In this document: positions 33,713-42,478 of the stretch, one piece after another
Layout: every line of letters begins with the position of its first letter
Position numbering within the stretch: the first letter of the stretch is position 1
Assembly: GCF_016587355.1 (NCBI RefSeq)
Contig: NZ_BNJF01000001.1
Coordinates: 2,802,501-2,866,500 of the forward strand
Origin: Ktedonospora formicarum
GTDB lineage: Bacteria > Chloroflexota > Ktedonobacteria > Ktedonobacterales > Ktedonobacteraceae
DNA: 64,000 bases
Direction: 5' to 3'
The notes under the pieces: generated by a model
The model's input: only the letters and a program-made list of their open reading frames with translations
What the model was told of the DNA's origin: nothing
The model's database searches: none
Position numbers and translations under genes: made by a program

Positions 33713-35448
33713 CCCACATTCCGCAGTTTTAATCTGAAAAAAAATAGAATTGTTGAGAGGCAGGCCCCAATAAAGAAAGGATCTGATGATGCAATGGTTG
33801 CAAGCGGAGGACAAGCGATTGCGTGGTGGCTGCGGTGCGGATGTGCAACAATTCAACGCCTTCAAAGCATTGGAAGACCCAGCGCATCGTCGGTCGAGCC
33901 GTGGGCTTGTTGACTTGATTGGGGATAGTTTGCCCAGTTGCCTCTAATTGCTCACGCAAGCGATGTTCCGCCAGACGGTACACCAACAAGGCAAGCACCA
34001 TGATCAAGCTCAGGGCCACGATGCGTTCTGGCTTTTTCACAAAAACCGAGGACGCCAGGAACAAGGGATCTTTCAGGAACCGGAAGCCCCGTTCGACGCT
34101 TCCCTGTTCCAGATACAGGTTGATCAACGCATCGTTGGATATCTCGGCTTCATCCACCACATTGCTGGCAATGACAAAGCAGGCTTTGCGCTGGGCGAAG
34201 GCCAACAGTTTGCTTTCGTTGAGGAGAACCTGGGGCGTGACACTCCAACGCACCCCGCTTGGCTGCGCATTGCGTGCAGGACGGCCTCGTCCTTCAAAAA
34301 CCGCCTGGCTCTTCAGTTCCATCGAGGCATCCAGCCACTGCGGCAGCCCTTTGAGACTTTGTTCCCAGGCCTGTTGCGCATCCTCTCGGCAGGCAAATGC
34401 CTTCGTGCTCACATGCCACACCTTCTTGCTCCACATTTCCAGTTGCTTGTCGGCCTGCTTGCGCGCCGTCTGCAACGCTCGCTTGATCCCAGCATCACTG
34501 CGAACGATGATCCACCGCTCAGGCCCCTGAGGCAGATCCATGTGCTGCACGACCAGGTGACGAATTCCATCGGCACTGGGTTGCCACGCCTCCTCGTCTT
34601 GCATCACGGCGGCTTTGGCTTCTTTGCTCGTTTCGGGGACGCGACTGACCCACCGTACCCCAGTTTGATTGAGCTGGCGCATGTTCTCTGCACTGTAGAG
34701 GCCACTATCGGCCACGTAGAGCGGGTTTTCCTCGGGTTCTGTCTCTTGCAATTGGGCATGCAGGTCGGCAATCACCTTGATCAGGCTCTCTTTATCGCTG
34801 CGGTTGCCCGAAAGCGGCTGCAAAAAGAGCGGAATATCCCCTTGATGGGTGGTCGCCAGAGCCAGCATCCACTGTTTGAGATCTTCGCGATGATCGCGCG
34901 AGTAGCCATAGGTGACTGCAATGACGTGCTCATGTTCCTGCTCGGTTTCATAGGCTCCATTCACCGAAAACGAGGTCGTATCCACATGCACGTGCTGGGC
35001 TGTTATCCCAAAACGTTGCCGGGCCTGATGGGCAATGCCAGCGAACACCGTGGTCACATCGTGCTCATAGAGCCAATCAAGGGTACGTCCCAGGCAATCA
35101 TCATTGAGCATGTCCGCGCTGATGCCGGCTCCCAAGAGGTGCGCGACCGGTTTATTTTCGAAGAATTGTGGCACCAGATAGAGCTGACGATTGGCAAAGC
35201 CCAATCCATTGAGAATCATGGCGACAGTGGAGGTCCCGTAACTCACTGCGCGCTGTTGGTTGGGTTCCAAGGCATCCAACCACTGCGCCAAGCCCAATTC
35301 CTGGCACACGCCCGCCACAATGCCCAAATGGTCCAAACGTTCGTTCTGGTAATCCTCAGCTCGTTGCATGCTTTTTCTACTCCTTGCGCGTTCTGAGATT
35401 ACCTTATCCAATTTCAGTTTTCCTGTCAATTACCCTGCGGAATGTGGG
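33713..35448 (-). mobile_element. IS1634-family (IS4-like) insertion sequence, complete
   Basis: 1736 bp. Terminal inverted repeats are perfect over 14 bp: CCCACATTCCGCAG (33713-33726) and CTGCGGAATGTGGG (35435-35448). They are flanked by an identical 6-bp target duplication TGTGAT at 33707-33712 and 35449-35454. One transposase gene fills the element. Perfect ends, intact transposase and intact duplication point to a recent insertion, between otsB and the debranching-type gene. Confidence 0.95.
33729..35369 (-). CDS. IS1634-family transposase
   Basis: A 546-residue DDE transposase, complete. I start it at ATG 35369, with AAGGAG ten bases upstream; the frame extends 20 codons further without support. 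The fold's first acid is in HVHVDTTSFSVNG near residue 130, the second in LYVADSGLYSAENM, and the C-terminal glutamate region is LEQGSVERGFRFLKDPLFLASS, with the family's late VLALLVYRLAEHRLRE segment. This arrangement is that of IS4-like enzymes of the IS1634 group. Base composition is more GC-rich than neighbouring genes. A 482-codon open frame on the other strand is a mirror artefact. Confidence 0.93.
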   Translation of the reverse strand: MQRAEDYQNERLDHLGIVAGVCQELGLAQWLDALEPNQQRAVSYGTSTVAMILNGLGFANRQLYLVPQFFENKPVAHLLGAGISADMLNDDCLGRTLDWLYEHDVTTVFAGIAHQARQRFGITAQHVHVDTTSFSVNGAYETEQEHEHVIAVTYGYSRDHREDLKQWMLALATTHQGDIPLFLQPLSGNRSDKESLIKVIADLHAQLQETEPEENPLYVADSGLYSAENMRQLNQTGVRWVSRVPETSKEAKAAVMQDEEAWQPSADGIRHLVVQHMDLPQGPERWIIVRSDAGIKRALQTARKQADKQLEMWSKKVWHVSTKAFACREDAQQAWEQSLKGLPQWLDASMELKSQAVFEGRGRPARNAQPSGVRWSVTPQVLLNESKLLAFAQRKACFVIASNVVDEAEISNDALINLYLEQGSVERGFRFLKDPLFLASSVFVKKPERIVALSLIMVLALLVYRLAEHRLREQLEATGQTIPNQVNKPTARPTMRWVFQCFEGVELLHIRTAATTQSLVLRLQPLHHQILSLLGPASQQFYFFSD

Positions 35449-35520
35449 TGTGATAGCTATGTCTAGATCATAGTTGTCGCACTCTACCCTTATACCTTGT
35501 GGAGAGGTCCCTTGGCAAGG

Positions 35521-37692
35521 TTACAGTATCTGTAGCTCGACCTCGTTCTCCTCGCCAGGTTCGACTTCAGTATGTGCTCCTCGTCGTGTGAAACGGAGAT
35601 GTACACGCCGCTCCCCAATATAGAGATCACGTAGTTCCAAAGTATTGATCCAGGGAGGAAGAGTGGGTTGCTCAAGTATGAGGCGGTGATGTTCTGCGTC
35701 GGCGTGCATACCGAGGAGTTCATTCAAGATCTGCCCTGGAGCACCAGTCGCCCATGCCTGAGGTGAGCAGGCGACTGGGTAGCGTGTAGGACCAAAGCCC
35801 TCGCGCTGGATAAAGCCACAGAAGAGCTCTGGTAATCGCGCATCTTCAAAGTAGTGGCTGGCCTGGTAGAGTCCTTTGAGGAGCTGTGCTGCCTCGTCTT
35901 TTCTACCGTAGCGAGCGAAGCCAGCACCCACCATAGCCGTATCGTGAGGCCAGACCGAACCATTATGATAGCTCATGGGATTATAGCGAGCTGCTGTGGT
36001 TGAGAGCGTGCGTAGACCCCAGCCACTAAACATATCTTCACGCATTAAGCGTTCAGTCACAAGTTGGGCTTTGCCCTGGGGAACGATACCACTCCAGAGG
36101 CATTGTCCTGCGTTTGTGGTTACAATAGCGCAGGGGCGTTTATCACGATCCAGCGCCATATAGAAGCTCTGTTCCTCTTCCCACCAGAAGGCTTGCAAAA
36201 AGCGCGCTTGGAGTTCGCTCGCGCGTTGTTCCCAGCCGCGCGCCTCTGCCTCATGTCCCAATCTTCGAGCCAGGTATCCCATATTCTGATACGCGGCGAA
36301 GGCATAACCCTGTACTTCACAGAGTGCTAGCGGGGAGTGTGCCAGATCACCATTGCTATGTGAAGCTGAATCCCATGAATCCTTCCAACCCTGATTGGCG
36401 ATGCCGCTCTCCAGGGTGCGGTGATACTCAATGAAGCCATCTCCATCCCTGTCGCCGTAATCGGCGATCCAGCGTGCAGCCAATTGGGCATGGGGCCAGA
36501 GGCTATGCAGGAAGTCAAGATCATTGGTCCAGCGGATATATTCACCAAGGATGCAGAGGAAGAGCGGCGTAACATCGATGCTACCATAGTAGGGAATGTA
36601 GGGAATTTCGCGACAATTTGCCATCTCGCCCATACGCATCTCATGCAGAATCTTGCCAGGCTCTTCTTCAGTGAAATCATCAACCTTTGTGCCCTGGTGA
36701 GCGGCAAGGAAAGCCAGTGTTCCCCTTGTCACCTGTGGGAACCAGGGCGTATATTGCTGACAGGTAATCAGGCCGTCACGTCCGAAGGGGCAGCAGAACC
36801 AGGGGATACCCGCGTATGGATAGTAGCCATAAGGTGTGAGAGTGCTCAACATCATCAAATCGTTCATACCGCGCGTAAGCAGACGATTGAAGAGATAATC
36901 ATCAGTTTGTACTGTTGGCTGCGCAAGTGGACGAGAACCTTCAACCTCAATATGTTTGGCGAAGCGTTCTGCATTCAGCTCGCATACTCCAATACGCACC
37001 TTAATGGTGATGGCTTTTCCGCGTTCGAGGGAAAGTGACCAGTGAATACGATCTTCGTAGGCATATGTAGTGGCTGGGGAGAAGGCTATACGCGTCTCGC
37101 GTGTCACCTCGTCGAGCCCAAGGTAGCTGAGTGTGACAGCTTCCTCCGTCGTAATCGTTGGTTGCGTCTGACCATGTTGCTCGCGTGTCAGGCCACGTAC
37201 CTCAAAGAGGTCGCAGAAATCGCTGCCAAACTTCAGGCTAAATCTGAGTGATCGGGGAAGCTCACGAAAACTTGTGATGGTAAAGGTCTGAATCAATTCT
37301 TCGTGATGAAGTTCAAGCAAGCGGCTGACATAGATTTCACCCTGTTCAATAAGAGTGTTAGCATCGGCTTTGAATGTTGGATTGGTTAAATCAACCTGAC
37401 CAGTGTTCCCCATATGCGAGACGTGATGTGAGAGCATCACTAGAGGTTGCCCCTCAAGAAAGAAATTGCATTCGCGCAGGAATCTGGCACCATGCCAATA
37501 GAGTCCCGTAGCTTGATTTGCGCTTAATAGATCGCCTCGCACATTCGCGACTAGAAAAGCATCGCCGCTCTTCAAGGTAATCTGTGTAGCGCTCGAATGA
37601 ACCTTTTCCTCTGTGATCTCTGGTTGATTAAAGGCCTCATCAGATCCTTCATCTGCTGGAAGCAGTACGACATCTGGCTTGTTGTCTGTCAT
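35521..37692 (-). CDS. amylo-alpha-1,6-glucosidase / glycogen-debranching-type glycoside hydrolase
   Basis: A 723-residue protein. Residues about 35-240 form the N-terminal GDE_N_bis domain (LKSGDAFLVANVRGDLLSANQATGLYWHGARFL), followed by an (alpha/alpha)6 barrel with GRDGLITCQQY near 300, EIPYIPYYGSIDVTPLFLCIL near 360, GDRDGDGFIEY and GWKDSWDSASH near 430, and a late NGSVWPHDTAMVGAGFARYG. The enzymes of this group release glucose or branches from alpha-glucans; cytosolic, no signal peptide. The nearby otsA/otsB suggest a shared role in storage or compatible-solute carbohydrate. Exact substrate (glycogen limit dextrin or other alpha-glucoside) is uncertain. Confidence 0.85.
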   Translation of the reverse strand: MTDNKPDVVLLPADEGSDEAFNQPEITEEKVHSSATQITLKSGDAFLVANVRGDLLSANQATGLYWHGARFLRECNFFLEGQPLVMLSHHVSHMGNTGQVDLTNPTFKADANTLIEQGEIYVSRLLELHHEELIQTFTITSFRELPRSLRFSLKFGSDFCDLFEVRGLTREQHGQTQPTITTEEAVTLSYLGLDEVTRETRIAFSPATTYAYEDRIHWSLSLERGKAITIKVRIGVCELNAERFAKHIEVEGSRPLAQPTVQTDDYLFNRLLTRGMNDLMMLSTLTPYGYYPYAGIPWFCCPFGRDGLITCQQYTPWFPQVTRGTLAFLAAHQGTKVDDFTEEEPGKILHEMRMGEMANCREIPYIPYYGSIDVTPLFLCILGEYIRWTNDLDFLHSLWPHAQLAARWIADYGDRDGDGFIEYHRTLESGIANQGWKDSWDSASHSNGDLAHSPLALCEVQGYAFAAYQNMGYLARRLGHEAEARGWEQRASELQARFLQAFWWEEEQSFYMALDRDKRPCAIVTTNAGQCLWSGIVPQGKAQLVTERLMREDMFSGWGLRTLSTTAARYNPMSYHNGSVWPHDTAMVGAGFARYGRKDEAAQLLKGLYQASHYFEDARLPELFCGFIQREGFGPTRYPVACSPQAWATGAPGQILNELLGMHADAEHHRLILEQPTLPPWINTLELRDLYIGERRVHLRFTRRGAHTEVEPGEENEVELQIL

Positions 37693-38105
37693 GATACCAC
37701 TTTCTATTGAATGCTTGACTACGAAAATCTGGTATTGCTAACAGTCATTACGCTGCATTGCGGGAATGCCAGGAATAAATACGGACTATAATAGACATCC
37801 GTATTAATAGCTAAAATAGCGCTCATGTGCGGAGAGGCGAGCTTGCAAGCGTGAAACCAGGCTCTCCAGGTGCCCGCGAGCGATCTCTACATACGATATA
37901 GAGCAAAGAATAGACAAATAATAACAGGGACGCTCTTTTTCTAGTTATGCCTGGCACAAATGTAGGGGCCTGGTCTAGTACTCATGGGTAATGTATTTGT
38001 GTATTCGTTCATCAGGATTATGAATATTCATCATTCTATGTCTTTTTGACTAAGGGATAATAGCAGTTGAGATGAAATAGTACGTTTCTATGTTACAATA
38101 GCCTC
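37693..38105. other. divergent intergenic region with 11-bp dyad at 37775-37808
   Basis: Between the divergent glucosidase and HipA-like genes. The dyad ATAAATACGGA (37775-37785) / TCCGTATTAAT (37798-37808), one mismatch, surrounds a TATAAT (37787-37792) and could be an operator over a promoter, although no -35 is at the right distance. A TACAAT box ends about eight bases before the HipA-like ATG (38106), which has no ribosome site, suggesting a leaderless message. Confidence 0.4.
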
Positions 38106-38888
38106 ATGTTAAGAACACTTACCGCTACGCGCTATGTCACCCCATTGCGCGAGGGTGGCTCACTACCTGCTATTGTGGAGGCCGATGATGATGGCCTCTA
38201 CGTGCTCAAATTTCGTGGTGCAGGTCAGGGACCTAAAGCGCTGATCGCCGAACTGGTTGCTGGCGAGATTGGCCGTGCCTTACAATTGCCAATTCCTGAG
38301 ATTGTCTTCGTAGAATTAGATCCAGTGCTTGGGCGTTCAGAGCCTGATTTTGAGATCCAGGCCTTGCTCAAGCAGAGTGCTGGACTAAATCTCGCTCTGG
38401 ATTATCTGCCGGGAGCGCTGGCATTTGATCCGCGCGATGCTCTCATGCTTGATCCTGTATTAGCCTCGTCTATTGTCTGGTTTGATGCGTACGTTACCAA
38501 CGTAGATCGCACGCCGCGCAATACGAATATGCTGCTCTGGCATCGTCGCCTGGCGCTCATCGACCATGGGTCTGCATTATATTTTCACCATATGCCAGTT
38601 GAGTATATGGAGCGTAGTCGCACGCCATTTACCTCAATCAAGGATCATGTTCTCCTGCCCTACGCGACCGCTCTTCAAGAAGTAGATAAGCAGCTAAAAG
38701 CGTATTTAACTCCAGAGCGTATTCAAAATATTATTGCCTCCATTCCTGATTCCTGGCTTGAAGATGATACTGTGTATTCCGATTCCAAGGTGAGGCGAGA
38801 AGCGTATATCGCTTATTTGCAGGATCGTCTGTCCGCGTCACATGTGTTTGTAGAGGAGGCATTACATGCCCGTACTCAGCTCATATGA
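38106..38888 (+). CDS. HipA-like kinase-domain protein
   Basis: A 260-residue protein with the HipA-like kinase fold but shorter than true HipA (about 440). A nucleotide-binding Lys is in LYVLKFRGAGQGPKALIAEL near residue 37; the catalytic loop equivalent is SSIVWFDAYVTNVDRTPRNTN near residue 125-145 (Asp and Asn) and the metal-binding Asp in RLALIDHGSALYF near 155. The pattern matches the short HipA-like family usually encoded with a DUF3037 protein, as here: the next gene overlaps by 23 bases. No HipB-type repressor is present. Target is unknown; toxin-like serine/threonine phosphorylation is inferred from HipA only. Confidence 0.82.
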   Translation: MLRTLTATRYVTPLREGGSLPAIVEADDDGLYVLKFRGAGQGPKALIAELVAGEIGRALQLPIPEIVFVELDPVLGRSEPDFEIQALLKQSAGLNLALDYLPGALAFDPRDALMLDPVLASSIVWFDAYVTNVDRTPRNTNMLLWHRRLALIDHGSALYFHHMPVEYMERSRTPFTSIKDHVLLPYATALQEVDKQLKAYLTPERIQNIIASIPDSWLEDDTVYSDSKVRREAYIAYLQDRLSASHVFVEEALHARTQLI

Positions 38889-39276
38889 TTATGCCCTGCT
38901 GCGGGTTATGCCGAGTGTCGAGCGAGGCGAGTGCGTAAATGTGGGCGTCATCCTCTTTTGCCGCACGCGTCAGTTCCTGGAGGCATTGATTGCGTTAGAT
39001 GAGCGGCGTGTGCTTGCTCTGGACCCAGATCTTGATCTTGAGGTGCTTCGAGAGCATCTAGAGACCATCTCTTTGATTTGCGAGGGGAAAGAAGAGGGAG
39101 GACCTATCGCGCGCCTGACTCTATCTGAGCGCTTTCACTGGCTGGTTGCTCCTCGTAGTGCCATCATCCAGACTTCTGTGGTCCACTCTGGTCTATGTAG
39201 CGATCCAGCAACGGCCTTGCAGCATTTAGTGAACACTATGGTAAAGCCACATAGTGCGAAAACCGCGCGAGCCTGA
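38866..39276 (+). CDS. DUF3037 protein
   Basis: A 136-residue protein matching DUF3037: SSYDYALLRVMPSVERGECVNVGVILFC at the N-terminus, then a RRVLALDPDLDLEVLREHLE helix and RFHWLVAPRSAIIQTSVVHSGLC toward the end. Function unknown. Its start lies inside the HipA-like gene (23-base overlap), with GAGGAGG-like sequence upstream of ATG 38866, so the two are translationally coupled and almost certainly work together. Whether it inhibits, targets or delivers substrates to the kinase is not known from sequence. Confidence 0.85.
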   Translation: MPVLSSYDYALLRVMPSVERGECVNVGVILFCRTRQFLEALIALDERRVLALDPDLDLEVLREHLETISLICEGKEEGGPIARLTLSERFHWLVAPRSAIIQTSVVHSGLCSDPATALQHLVNTMVKPHSAKTARA

Positions 39277-39365
39277 AAATGCGAAGCAGGAATGAAATGT
39301 CCATCGCAGTTGTTTATCATACTATAAATGGTTATGCTTGAGCATAGATTGCAAGGAGAATGCGT

Positions 39366-39845
39366 GTGAGTACGCAAAGCCGAACCTCGGGTGGCGTCAA
39401 AGTTGGAGACCAGGCACCCGACTTCTCTCTCCCAACCTCGACGGGCGAGGAGGTAAGTTTAAAGTCACTGCTTGGACAAAAGAATATTGTGCTTTATTTT
39501 TATCCCAAGGCTGATACTCCAGGATGTACAGCGGAAGCCTGTTCATTTCGTGATAGCTATGAGGTCTTTAAGGAGGCGGGCGCTGAGGTGATTGGTGTGA
39601 GCTCGGATTCGAGTGAGGACCACGATAAATTTGCCAAGCGTTATAGTCTGCCCTTTATTCTTGCTAGCGACAAGACCGGAGCATTGCGTAAGAGCTATGG
39701 TGTTCCCGCGACCTTTGGTCTCTTGCCTGGCCGTGTAACCTACATCATCGATAAGCAGGGTGTTGTGCAGCATGTCTTTTCATCTCAGTTCGCGCCGCAA
39801 AAACATGTCGATGAGGCTCTAAAGGTTCTGCGTGAGCTTGCCTGA
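39366..39845 (+). CDS. bcp: thioredoxin-dependent peroxiredoxin, BCP/PrxQ type
   Basis: A 159-residue thiol peroxidase reducing hydrogen and organic peroxides. The peroxidatic and resolving cysteines sit five apart in TPGCTAEACSFRD, typical of the BCP class; the TSA motif VLYFYPKADTPGC is complete, and the conserved Arg lies near RKSYGVPATFG. I prefer the GTG start at 39366, seven bases after AAGGAG, over ATG 39360, which is only one base away from it. It has its own terminators downstream and about 90 bases of promoter space upstream. Cytosolic. Confidence 0.92.
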   Translation: MSTQSRTSGGVKVGDQAPDFSLPTSTGEEVSLKSLLGQKNIVLYFYPKADTPGCTAEACSFRDSYEVFKEAGAEVIGVSSDSSEDHDKFAKRYSLPFILASDKTGALRKSYGVPATFGLLPGRVTYIIDKQGVVQHVFSSQFAPQKHVDEALKVLRELA

Positions 39846-39881
39846 TTGACAAAGATCTTCTGGCATATAATATAAAGGAAA

Positions 39882-39902
39882 GGGCGTGCCTATGGCACGC
39901 CC
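39882..39902 (+). terminator. short hairpin after bcp
   Basis: GGGCGTGCC-tat-GGCACGCCC. No T-run; it may act together with the stronger palindrome at 39961. Confidence 0.5.
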
Positions 39903-39960
39903 CTGAAATCTGCAATGCTGCCTTAAAACATAAGGCTCACACTTCTTTACTCTTGGCACC

Positions 39961-40003
39961 ACCTTATAATATGTTGCATGCAACATATTATAAGGTCTTT
40001 TTT
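39961..40003 (+). terminator. 36-base perfect palindrome with T-run
   Basis: 39961-39996 is fully palindromic (left half ACCTTATAATATGTTGCA) and is followed by CTTTTTT. It ends the bcp transcript and abuts the stop of the convergent TrpD-like gene. Confidence 0.85.
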
Positions 40004-41345
40004 AAGATGCGTTTTCCTGGCGATAGTTGTGATGTTGATGGGCATTGAGGAGGGCGGAGAAGTTATCTGCTACCTGATGGCTATCGATAATCTCTTCAAC
40101 CCGCTTGATGGCGAGCCGCAGTTGATCGCATATATAACCTTCGGATGGTGAGTGTTGCTCATGGGCGATCAGGAGTAGTGCCGTATTCATAACGATGAAG
40201 TCACGCTTAGGACCATCTTTCTCTCCTGAAAGAATGTGCCAGGTCTCGTTCTGGGATGCCTCCAGGTCAACCTCTTCCTGTATTTCCTCTATGTAAGCTC
40301 GCTTCAAATCCATATCTTCAGGTGAGCATTCCTCAAATATCACCTCATCTCGCGTCACGTGGACGAGGAGATTATTCGCTATGCTCGGATCTTGTTGACT
40401 GGATGCATTGGAGAGTTCATCAATGCCATCATAACAGTGAACAATCATACCTTCGCTATTCAGATGCAAGTAGAGCGAGAGCACATAGGGGAGCATAGGC
40501 AGGCTACATATGCCTGTTGAGTGGTGTGCGGGGCGTAGCACTTGAGCGTTGGGTGAGACAATCTTAAAGATATCGAGTGTGATTGGTGTAGTGCGTAGTG
40601 TCTCATGCCATTGTGGGGAGCCAACAGTATCATGGCGCGTGAGCGTGTCCATCGCTTCGTGCCAGAGGTGCTCGCGAGCCTCCTTGAGAGCTGGTGAATA
40701 AGGAAAATCAAGCGCGGAGAGAGGCACAAAGGTAAAGCCGAACTGGTCTAGTTCCTGATTTAGCGTCTGCATAGAGATCTGCCGGTGATGGTAACCAAAG
40801 GTTTCCATCGCTTGTGCGCTTCCATGGCAGGAAGTGACATTCGTTGTACCAGTTTTACAGATCTTAACCAGGGGCGCGGCGGCGATAGCGGCAGCGGTGC
40901 TGGCATGAATTGTCTTACAAAAGTCGCCGCCACTGCCAAATACATGGTCATGGGTGTGGAGTTGGTCCAAAGAGAGCCCCATACGCTGTAAGAATCTCTC
41001 AACGCGTGCTCGCAAATGGTCGGCGAGCAGATTTATCTGCCGCTGCCCTATGTGTCCATTGCCCGGCGCCAGTTCGTGAAGAAGCTTCAATAGTGTCTCA
41101 GGGCTTTGTGTAGGATCGCTACACATATCGAATTTCGTTATCAATGTCGCGTCGTCGGGTGGTTCAAGTTGTCGCTCATGTGCGAGGAATTGCTCAAACA
41201 TCGAGCGGAGTGAACCAAGTTGATTCAAAACAACCTCTTTACGCTCCTGGCTTACGTCGGAGGCAAAGAGGAAGTGAAGGTCATCTTTACGCAGGCGCAC
41301 CTGTGGGTGATGCGCTCTGGCTGGCAAACTAGTCAAATTGCCCAT
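40002..41345 (-). CDS. TrpD-fold (anthranilate phosphoribosyltransferase-like) protein, orphan
   Basis: A 447-residue protein. The stretch VFGSGGDFCKTIHASTAAAIAAAPLV (135-160) followed by KICKTGTTNVTSCHGSAQAMETFG mirrors the PRPP-binding core of TrpD (GTGGD...NxST...KHGNR...GSADxLE), with several substitutions (FGSGGD for GTGGD, TGTTN for HGNR). Later IVHCYDGIDELSNAS matches TrpD's VHGxDGLDE. The N-terminal helical part is about 130 rather than 80 residues. No other trp gene is near, so it may be a TrpD2/YbiB-like nucleic-acid-binding relative or a transferase on another substrate; both are inferences. AAGG lies ten bases before the ATG. Confidence 0.7.
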   Translation of the reverse strand: MGNLTSLPARAHHPQVRLRKDDLHFLFASDVSQERKEVVLNQLGSLRSMFEQFLAHERQLEPPDDATLITKFDMCSDPTQSPETLLKLLHELAPGNGHIGQRQINLLADHLRARVERFLQRMGLSLDQLHTHDHVFGSGGDFCKTIHASTAAAIAAAPLVKICKTGTTNVTSCHGSAQAMETFGYHHRQISMQTLNQELDQFGFTFVPLSALDFPYSPALKEAREHLWHEAMDTLTRHDTVGSPQWHETLRTTPITLDIFKIVSPNAQVLRPAHHSTGICSLPMLPYVLSLYLHLNSEGMIVHCYDGIDELSNASSQQDPSIANNLLVHVTRDEVIFEECSPEDMDLKRAYIEEIQEEVDLEASQNETWHILSGEKDGPKRDFIVMNTALLLIAHEQHSPSEGYICDQLRLAIKRVEEIIDSHQVADNFSALLNAHQHHNYRQENAS

Positions 41346-41528
41346 ATTTTTGCTGCCTTACTTTGCTATAAAAACGTTCGTCAAGCGCCAGGGAAAGTAG
41401 TACCTTGATGCGATTGCGCAGGCGAAAATGAAGTAATCTCATCGTGGTGATAGGTGACAACCACGGGTGTCCTATTACTAGTATAAAGTAAGGCATAACT
41501 ATCATCCTGTCAACAGGTCTAATGGGTG

Positions 41529-42221
41529 TTAATTTGTGCTGTTTTTCAGAGAGCGCACCAGGAAGGAGCGCAGGTTCTGCATGTCCTTGTTTTTGCGTGC
41601 GACTGAAAGTGAGGCGCGCATACGCTGCACTTCAGTAGGCTTTTCAGGCCACTGAATCGCGTCCAGATCGATATTATGTCTGCGACAAAGGCGGTGTAAA
41701 TCCTGAGGATTTTCTACTCGCTCTTTCATCGAACTGAGCATGGCATAACGCTGAGTTTGAGGAAGCTTAAGAATAGCCTCGATGGCGGCTTCAAGTAAGC
41801 AACACTCGTCCTCGTTGCGCTCCACGATTTCCGCTGGATCAGGAGCCTGTGTATTGAAAGTCTTATTGACTCTTCCCTGAAAGAACTCGCCATCATCATC
41901 CAGAGGAAGAGATTGGCATGGCTTATACTGGCGTGCCAGTGTGACAGTCTCGTTATGTGCCGCACGGCTGATATAAGCGCGAGGATTCTCAATGGGCCTC
42001 TGCCTGAGCGCGAGCCAACAGTTCAAGCGTAATGTTTGCGTGAGGTCGTCCACGTCCAGGTCATAGGTTTCGCTCTTTGCCATACTGTTCTTCTTGTTGA
42101 ATCTGTGTTGTGCCTGAGCCTTAATATAGGCATCGTACTTCTCAAAAAACTGGTCTACGTTCTGCTTCACTAAACCAGATAAGAGACTGGGGCCTTCCGA
42201 AGCCAGTGTTGTCGTTTGCAT
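41529..42221 (-). CDS. sigma-factor-like (ECF-type) protein
   Basis: A 230-residue protein from ATG 42221 (AAGGAG nine bases upstream; the frame extends 24 codons further unsupported). Residues about 30-110 resemble sigma region 2: QFFEKYDAYIKAQAQHRF, then DVDDLTQTLRLNCWLALRQRP (the DDLxQ helix contacting RNA polymerase) and NPRAYISRAAHNETV. Region 4 is weak: LEAAIEAILKLPQTQRYAML could be its first helix, but the recognition helix is not clear. It may be a divergent extracytoplasmic-type sigma factor. It is divergent from the HTH/NB-ARC/WD40 gene across a 257-base AT-rich region and might control it. Confidence 0.6.
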   Translation of the reverse strand: MQTTTLASEGPSLLSGLVKQNVDQFFEKYDAYIKAQAQHRFNKKNSMAKSETYDLDVDDLTQTLRLNCWLALRQRPIENPRAYISRAAHNETVTLARQYKPCQSLPLDDDGEFFQGRVNKTFNTQAPDPAEIVERNEDECCLLEAAIEAILKLPQTQRYAMLSSMKERVENPQDLHRLCRRHNIDLDAIQWPEKPTEVQRMRASLSVARKNKDMQNLRSFLVRSLKNSTN

Positions 42222-42428
42222 TGATCTGGTCTCCTTGAATCTCCCTATGGCTGGCCTTTGTTTGCATCTTGCTGTGTGACTATGTTTCAACATTTACGAA
42301 GAATTGTTTTTTTGTTCTCAATCAGCAATTGCCATTGTTTTTGTTTTCTCTTTGTTACAGAACAATAATAACATAGAAAACTATTATTATGCAATAGGTT
42401 TTTGATCGTATTTATCCTACAAAACTAT

Positions 42429-42456
42429 TTTGTTTTGTTCATTTTTACGTTATACT
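42429..42456 (+). promoter_or_regulatory. probable promoter of the HTH/NB-ARC/WD40 gene
   Basis: TATACT at 42451-42456 with a TTTGTT at 42429-42434 (16-base spacer, weak -35). The upstream AT-rich region has repeated TTTTGTT motifs and a dyad ATAATA/TATTAT (42365-42388). GGGAGGAGGA at 42461-42470 is the ribosome site, eight bases before the ATG. Confidence 0.5.
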
Positions 42457-42478
42457 GTGTGGGAGGAGGAACCTATTC

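Noticed and set aside
33948-35396. A 482-codon plus-strand open frame inside the IS element
   Set aside because: It is antisense to the intact, motif-bearing transposase gene, has no ribosome site and its product resembles no family; long mirror frames are common opposite GC-rich genes.
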